From: Streptomyces sp. NBC_01431
Lineage (GTDB): Bacteria > Actinomycetota > Actinomycetes > Streptomycetales > Streptomycetaceae
Length of the DNA stretch: 64,000 nucleotides
Assembly (NCBI RefSeq): GCF_036231355.1
Contig: NZ_CP109496.1
Location: 682,001 to 746,000, forward strand
Direction: 5' to 3'
Shown: positions 61,239-64,000 of the stretch, in pieces
Layout: each line of letters begins with the position of its first letter
How positions within the stretch are numbered: position 1 is the stretch's first letter
Position numbers and translations under genes: made by a program
Notes under the pieces: model-generated
What the model saw: only the letters and a program-made list of their open reading frames with translations
Told to the model about the DNA's origin: nothing
Databases searched by the model: none

Positions 61239-63854
61239 ATGAACGAGAAGAACAGCGCGAAGGCGGGCGGGCTTTCCGGCACGGAGGAGGCATCGGGCAA
61301 CGAAGCGGCGAAGCCGGCCGAGCGGGAACGGCTTGACCGGGGTCCCGAGCAGGGCCGGGACCCCCGAACCGCAATGACCTCGGAACGGACGGCTCCAGCC
61401 TCCACCCGGCCGACCGAGACCGGCCCCAACTCCGCCTCTCCCGAGCCGACTCGGGATGAGTCGACTCGGGATCAGTCGACTCGCGCGGCCGGATCCGGCG
61501 GGGTGGGATCTGGCGCGGTCGGAACTGGCGCGGTCGGATCCGGCGGCAGCGAGACTTCCGCCGACGAAGTTGTGGACGGCGAAGCTGTGGACGAGGCCTC
61601 GGCCAATGGGCCCGCGACCACCCAGCCGGTCGCCGGTACCTCGGGCGGCACGACCGTGGACGACACCTCGACGGCCGCGCCCTCGGGTGACGAAGTCGTG
61701 GACAGCCCCTCCGCCCACGAGCCCGTCCCCGACTCGACCGCAGACGACAGCGCGACCCACGAGCCCTCCACCGGCACGACAGTGGACCACGCCTCGACCG
61801 CTGCGCCTTCGGCGGACAAGACCGTAAACGGCCCTTCGGCCCACGAGCCCACAGCGGAAGCGACCGCGGCCAAGGGGTCTTCCGCCGAACCCGCAGGCGA
61901 CGAAACCCGAACCGACAGCTCGCGGAGCGAACAAGCCTCGCAGACGCCACAGGCCTCGCAGACCGAACAAGCGCAGCAGGCCGAGCAGACCCACTCCCCC
62001 GCCAGGACCTCCTCGACCTCCACGCCCGACGCCGACGAAGCGTCAGCCGGGCAGGATCCTTCGGTGGTACGCGCCCGGGTGGCTCCCCGCGAGCCAGACT
62101 CGGCATCCCACGAACCGAGTGCGACATCCGAAACCAATGCCCCGGTTACCCCCGCCCGGGTGGCCCCCCGCGAGCCTGACTCGGCATCCCGCAAACCCGG
62201 TGCGGCATCCGAAACCACAGCCCCGGCTCCCCCCGCCTCGCCCACCCCGCCCACCGCGAACGAGTCGTCCTCCGAGCGGACCAGCGAGTTCGTCGCGCTG
62301 AAGCCGGACCTGCCGCCCCCGCCCCGGCCGCGCCCGGACGATTCGCCCCGCCCCGCCGCCCCTCCGCCCGCATCCGCATCCGCTCCCGCTTCCGCTTCCG
62401 GTTCCGGTTCCGACGAGCCGGAACGGACCCGGGAGTTCGCCGCGCCGCCCCGCGTGGACAGCGACCGCACGATGGCGCTGACGCGGCCGCCCGCGCCCGA
62501 GGCTGCCGCACCCGCGACCGCGACCGGTAGCGGCGGTGCGGCGGAGCCGCCGCCCCCGCTCGATCTCCTCGCGCAGTTGACGAACACGCCGCCGAAACCC
62601 GAGACGCTCGGCCGCACGCTCACCCGCAGGATCAAGATCTGGGGCACCCTGGCCGTTCTGCTCGCGATCGTCCTGGTCACGGTGCAGGCTCTGCGCCCGC
62701 TTCCCACCCCGACGCTCAAGCTCACCGGAAAGTCGGGCTACACCGCCGACGGTGGGGCGCTGTCGCTGCCGTGGCCGTCCGAGGGCCAGGCAGTGGTGGA
62801 CATCAACGGCCTCGGCCACATGGGTTCGTACGGGGAGATGAATCCGCTGCCCATCGGCAGTGTGGCCAAGGTGATGACCACGTACCTCATTCTGCGTGAC
62901 CACCCGCTCAAGTCCGGCGACAAGGGGCCCTCGATCCCGGTCGACCAGAAGGCACAGGACGACTACACCAACGGCGTCAAGGAGAAGGAGTCGGTCGTCG
63001 AGGTGAAGGCGGGCCAGCAGATCTCCGAACTGGAGGCCCTGCAGGCCGTCATGCTGCCGTCGGCGAACAACGTGGCTCGGCTGCTGGCCCGTTGGGACGC
63101 GTCCACGGAGGAGGCATTCATCAAGAAGATGAACGACACCGCCAAGGAACTCGGCATGACCAAGACCACGTACACCGACGCGAGCGGGCTCATCGAGTCC
63201 ACCGTCAGCACCGCCGAGGACCAGGTGAAACTGGCAAAGCGGGCGATGGCCGATCCGATGTTCCGGCAGATCGCCAAGCTGCCGTCGTACACCTCGACCA
63301 CCACATCCGGCGGTGGCACCGTGGAGACGGCCAGGACGCAGCGCAACTTCAACAAGCTCGTCCCGCTGTACGGCGTCGTGGGCATCAAGACGGGGTCCAC
63401 GACCAAGGCGGGCGGCAATCTGCTCTTCGCAGCGGAGAAGACGGTCGGCGACAGCAAGCAGCTGATCATCGGAGCCGTGTTCGGCCAGCACAAGCCGAAC
63501 ATCATCGAGACCGCGACCGCGGCGAGCAAGAGCCTCGTCCTCGCCGCCGGCAAGGCGCTCAGGATCGAGACGGTGGTGAAGAAGGGCGAGGTGGTCGGCC
63601 GGGTGGAGGACGGCCTCGGCGGCAGCGTGCCGGTCGTGGCGGCCAAGGACCTGACGGTTCCGGTCTGGTCGGGCGCCACCGTCGACATCAAACTGACCGA
63701 CGGCGGCAAGGAGTTGCCACACTCCGCGAAGGCCGGCACCGAGGTCGGCACACTGACCGTGGGCAGCGGCGCCGGCGAGGCGAAGGTTCCGGTCACGCTG
63801 CAGAGCGACCTGACAGAACCGTCGTTCGGCGCGAAGCTCACCCGGATCGGCTGA
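61239..63854 (+). CDS. Membrane D-alanyl-D-alanine carboxypeptidase with long repetitive N-terminal cytoplasmic region
   Basis: The 871-residue protein has a ~460-residue Ser/Thr/Ala/Pro/Glu-rich disordered N-terminus with imperfect ~42-residue repeats (GTTVDDTSTAAPSGDEVVD and GTTVDHASTAAPSADKTVN) and two 27-residue repeats (ARVAPREPDSAS...). A membrane helix near residue 470 (GTLAVLLAIVLVTVQAL) is followed by an exported peptidase S11 domain with S541-K544 in GSVAK, S608-N610 (SAN) and K717-T718-G719. It trims D-Ala from peptidoglycan. The long cytoplasmic part is typical of Streptomyces DacA-like proteins and may be a phosphorylation target. Confidence 0.88.
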   Translation: MNEKNSAKAGGLSGTEEASGNEAAKPAERERLDRGPEQGRDPRTAMTSERTAPASTRPTETGPNSASPEPTRDESTRDQSTRAAGSGGVGSGAVGTGAVGSGGSETSADEVVDGEAVDEASANGPATTQPVAGTSGGTTVDDTSTAAPSGDEVVDSPSAHEPVPDSTADDSATHEPSTGTTVDHASTAAPSADKTVNGPSAHEPTAEATAAKGSSAEPAGDETRTDSSRSEQASQTPQASQTEQAQQAEQTHSPARTSSTSTPDADEASAGQDPSVVRARVAPREPDSASHEPSATSETNAPVTPARVAPREPDSASRKPGAASETTAPAPPASPTPPTANESSSERTSEFVALKPDLPPPPRPRPDDSPRPAAPPPASASAPASASGSGSDEPERTREFAAPPRVDSDRTMALTRPPAPEAAAPATATGSGGAAEPPPPLDLLAQLTNTPPKPETLGRTLTRRIKIWGTLAVLLAIVLVTVQALRPLPTPTLKLTGKSGYTADGGALSLPWPSEGQAVVDINGLGHMGSYGEMNPLPIGSVAKVMTTYLILRDHPLKSGDKGPSIPVDQKAQDDYTNGVKEKESVVEVKAGQQISELEALQAVMLPSANNVARLLARWDASTEEAFIKKMNDTAKELGMTKTTYTDASGLIESTVSTAEDQVKLAKRAMADPMFRQIAKLPSYTSTTTSGGGTVETARTQRNFNKLVPLYGVVGIKTGSTTKAGGNLLFAAEKTVGDSKQLIIGAVFGQHKPNIIETATAASKSLVLAAGKALRIETVVKKGEVVGRVEDGLGGSVPVVAAKDLTVPVWSGATVDIKLTDGGKELPHSAKAGTEVGTLTVGSGAGEAKVPVTLQSDLTEPSFGAKLTRIG

Positions 63855-63887
63855 CCCCGAAGGGGCCGCGGCCCAAGCGCTTCTCAC

Positions 63888-63931
63888 ACGGCATGTGGCC
63901 CCGCCGGATCTCCGGCGGGGCCACATGCCGT
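63888..63931. terminator. Strong bidirectional terminator hairpin
   Basis: ACGGCATGTGGCCCCGCCGG (63888-63907) pairs perfectly over 20 bp with 63912-63931 across the loop ATCT, followed by T-rich TTC. It lies 33 bp after the carboxypeptidase stop and just before the convergent Cys-rich gene stop. Confidence 0.92.
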
Positions 63932-63940
63932 TTCACGAGG

Positions 63941-64000
63941 TCAGCAGGGGACGGCGCCCCCGCACTGACAGGGTCCACCGTTCTGACAGCCGCACTGGCA
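63941..64000 (-). CDS. C-terminus of a cysteine-rich peptide (partial, runs off right edge)
   Basis: The minus frame ends CQCGCQNGGPCQCGGAVPC before a TGA at 63941-63943, with six Cys in 19 codons in C-x-C and C-x-x-x-x-x-C spacing. This looks like a metallothionein-like or other metal-binding Cys-rich peptide, but only the last 19 codons are in the window. A terminator lies directly downstream. Coding confidence is limited by the short length. Confidence 0.5.
   Translation of the reverse strand, partial: CQCGCQNGGPCQCGGAVPC

Noticed and set aside
1..64000. CRISPR arrays, tRNA or rRNA genes, intact insertion sequences
   Set aside because: I saw no regular spaced repeats, no cloverleaf or rRNA-like segments and no transposase motifs; small or diverged elements could have been missed by eye.

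Overview
The window is a 64 kb piece of very GC-rich actinobacterial DNA, most likely a Streptomyces or close relative. The signs are about 70% GC with strong third-position GC, many GTG starts, long open antisense shadow frames, secreted carbohydrate-active enzymes with Ala-rich signal peptides, WYL, TetR, LacI, MerR, XRE and ECF regulators, a c-di-AMP (ydaO-type) riboswitch in front of a LysM/SLT hydrolase, and an RRRHVD leader peptide. The mix of accessory genes, orphans and decayed gene remnants looks more like a chromosome arm than the core, but that is inference. I saw no rRNA, tRNA, CRISPR array or intact transposon.

Region by region: 1-5461 holds three secreted glycoside hydrolases (GH54-type arabinofuranosidase, cut by the left edge; a clan GH-A enzyme with a ricin-type carbohydrate-binding domain; a GH101/GH129-like enzyme). 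5679-12989 has a small membrane protein, a CorA-type transporter, a truncated GH15 remnant, a secreted adenosine-deaminase-like enzyme, a HEAT-like protein and a HAD protein. 12997-18911 has a TetR regulator with two operator-like boxes and a four-gene molybdenum hydroxylase operon (2Fe-2S, FAD, molybdopterin and XdhC-type subunits); a fungal-type cytosine deaminase and a DHFR-like reductase follow on the other strand. 20213-25784 has a DUF4157 protein of the kind linked to extracellular contractile injection systems, a Ser/Thr kinase, a STAS protein and the riboswitch-controlled cell-wall hydrolase.

27023-33010 is a minus-strand block: a CysRS-like miniprotein, a PAP2 phosphatase, an overlapping FluC-DUF190-FluC-MFS operon (probably fluoride resistance), and an anion-transporter/universal-stress-protein pair whose transporter seems to start at CTG. 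33086-38292 has two paralogous 5'-nucleotidases with Tat-like signals on either side of a SUMF1-domain gene. 38485-42843 is redox and regulatory (NmrA-like SDR, TIGR03086 protein with divergent WYL regulator, ECF42-type sigma factor, MerR). 43018-46965 has a GH88/GH105 hydrolase, a truncated esterase, a methyltransferase, an SPW protein and a GNAT.

47556-52224 is the most biosynthesis-like stretch: leader peptide, isopenicillin-N-synthase-like oxygenase, StyA-like flavoprotein monooxygenase, XRE-cupin regulator and ATP-grasp ligase. 52239-60922 contains a secreted PIG-L deacetylase, a zinc-type dehydrogenase, a large GH92 alpha-mannosidase with a divergent LacI regulator and two matching operator boxes, and an Imm49-type immunity protein. 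61239-63854 encodes a membrane D-Ala-D-Ala carboxypeptidase with a long repetitive cytoplasmic tail. The right edge cuts a cysteine-rich peptide gene. Several strong hairpins separate the transcription units.
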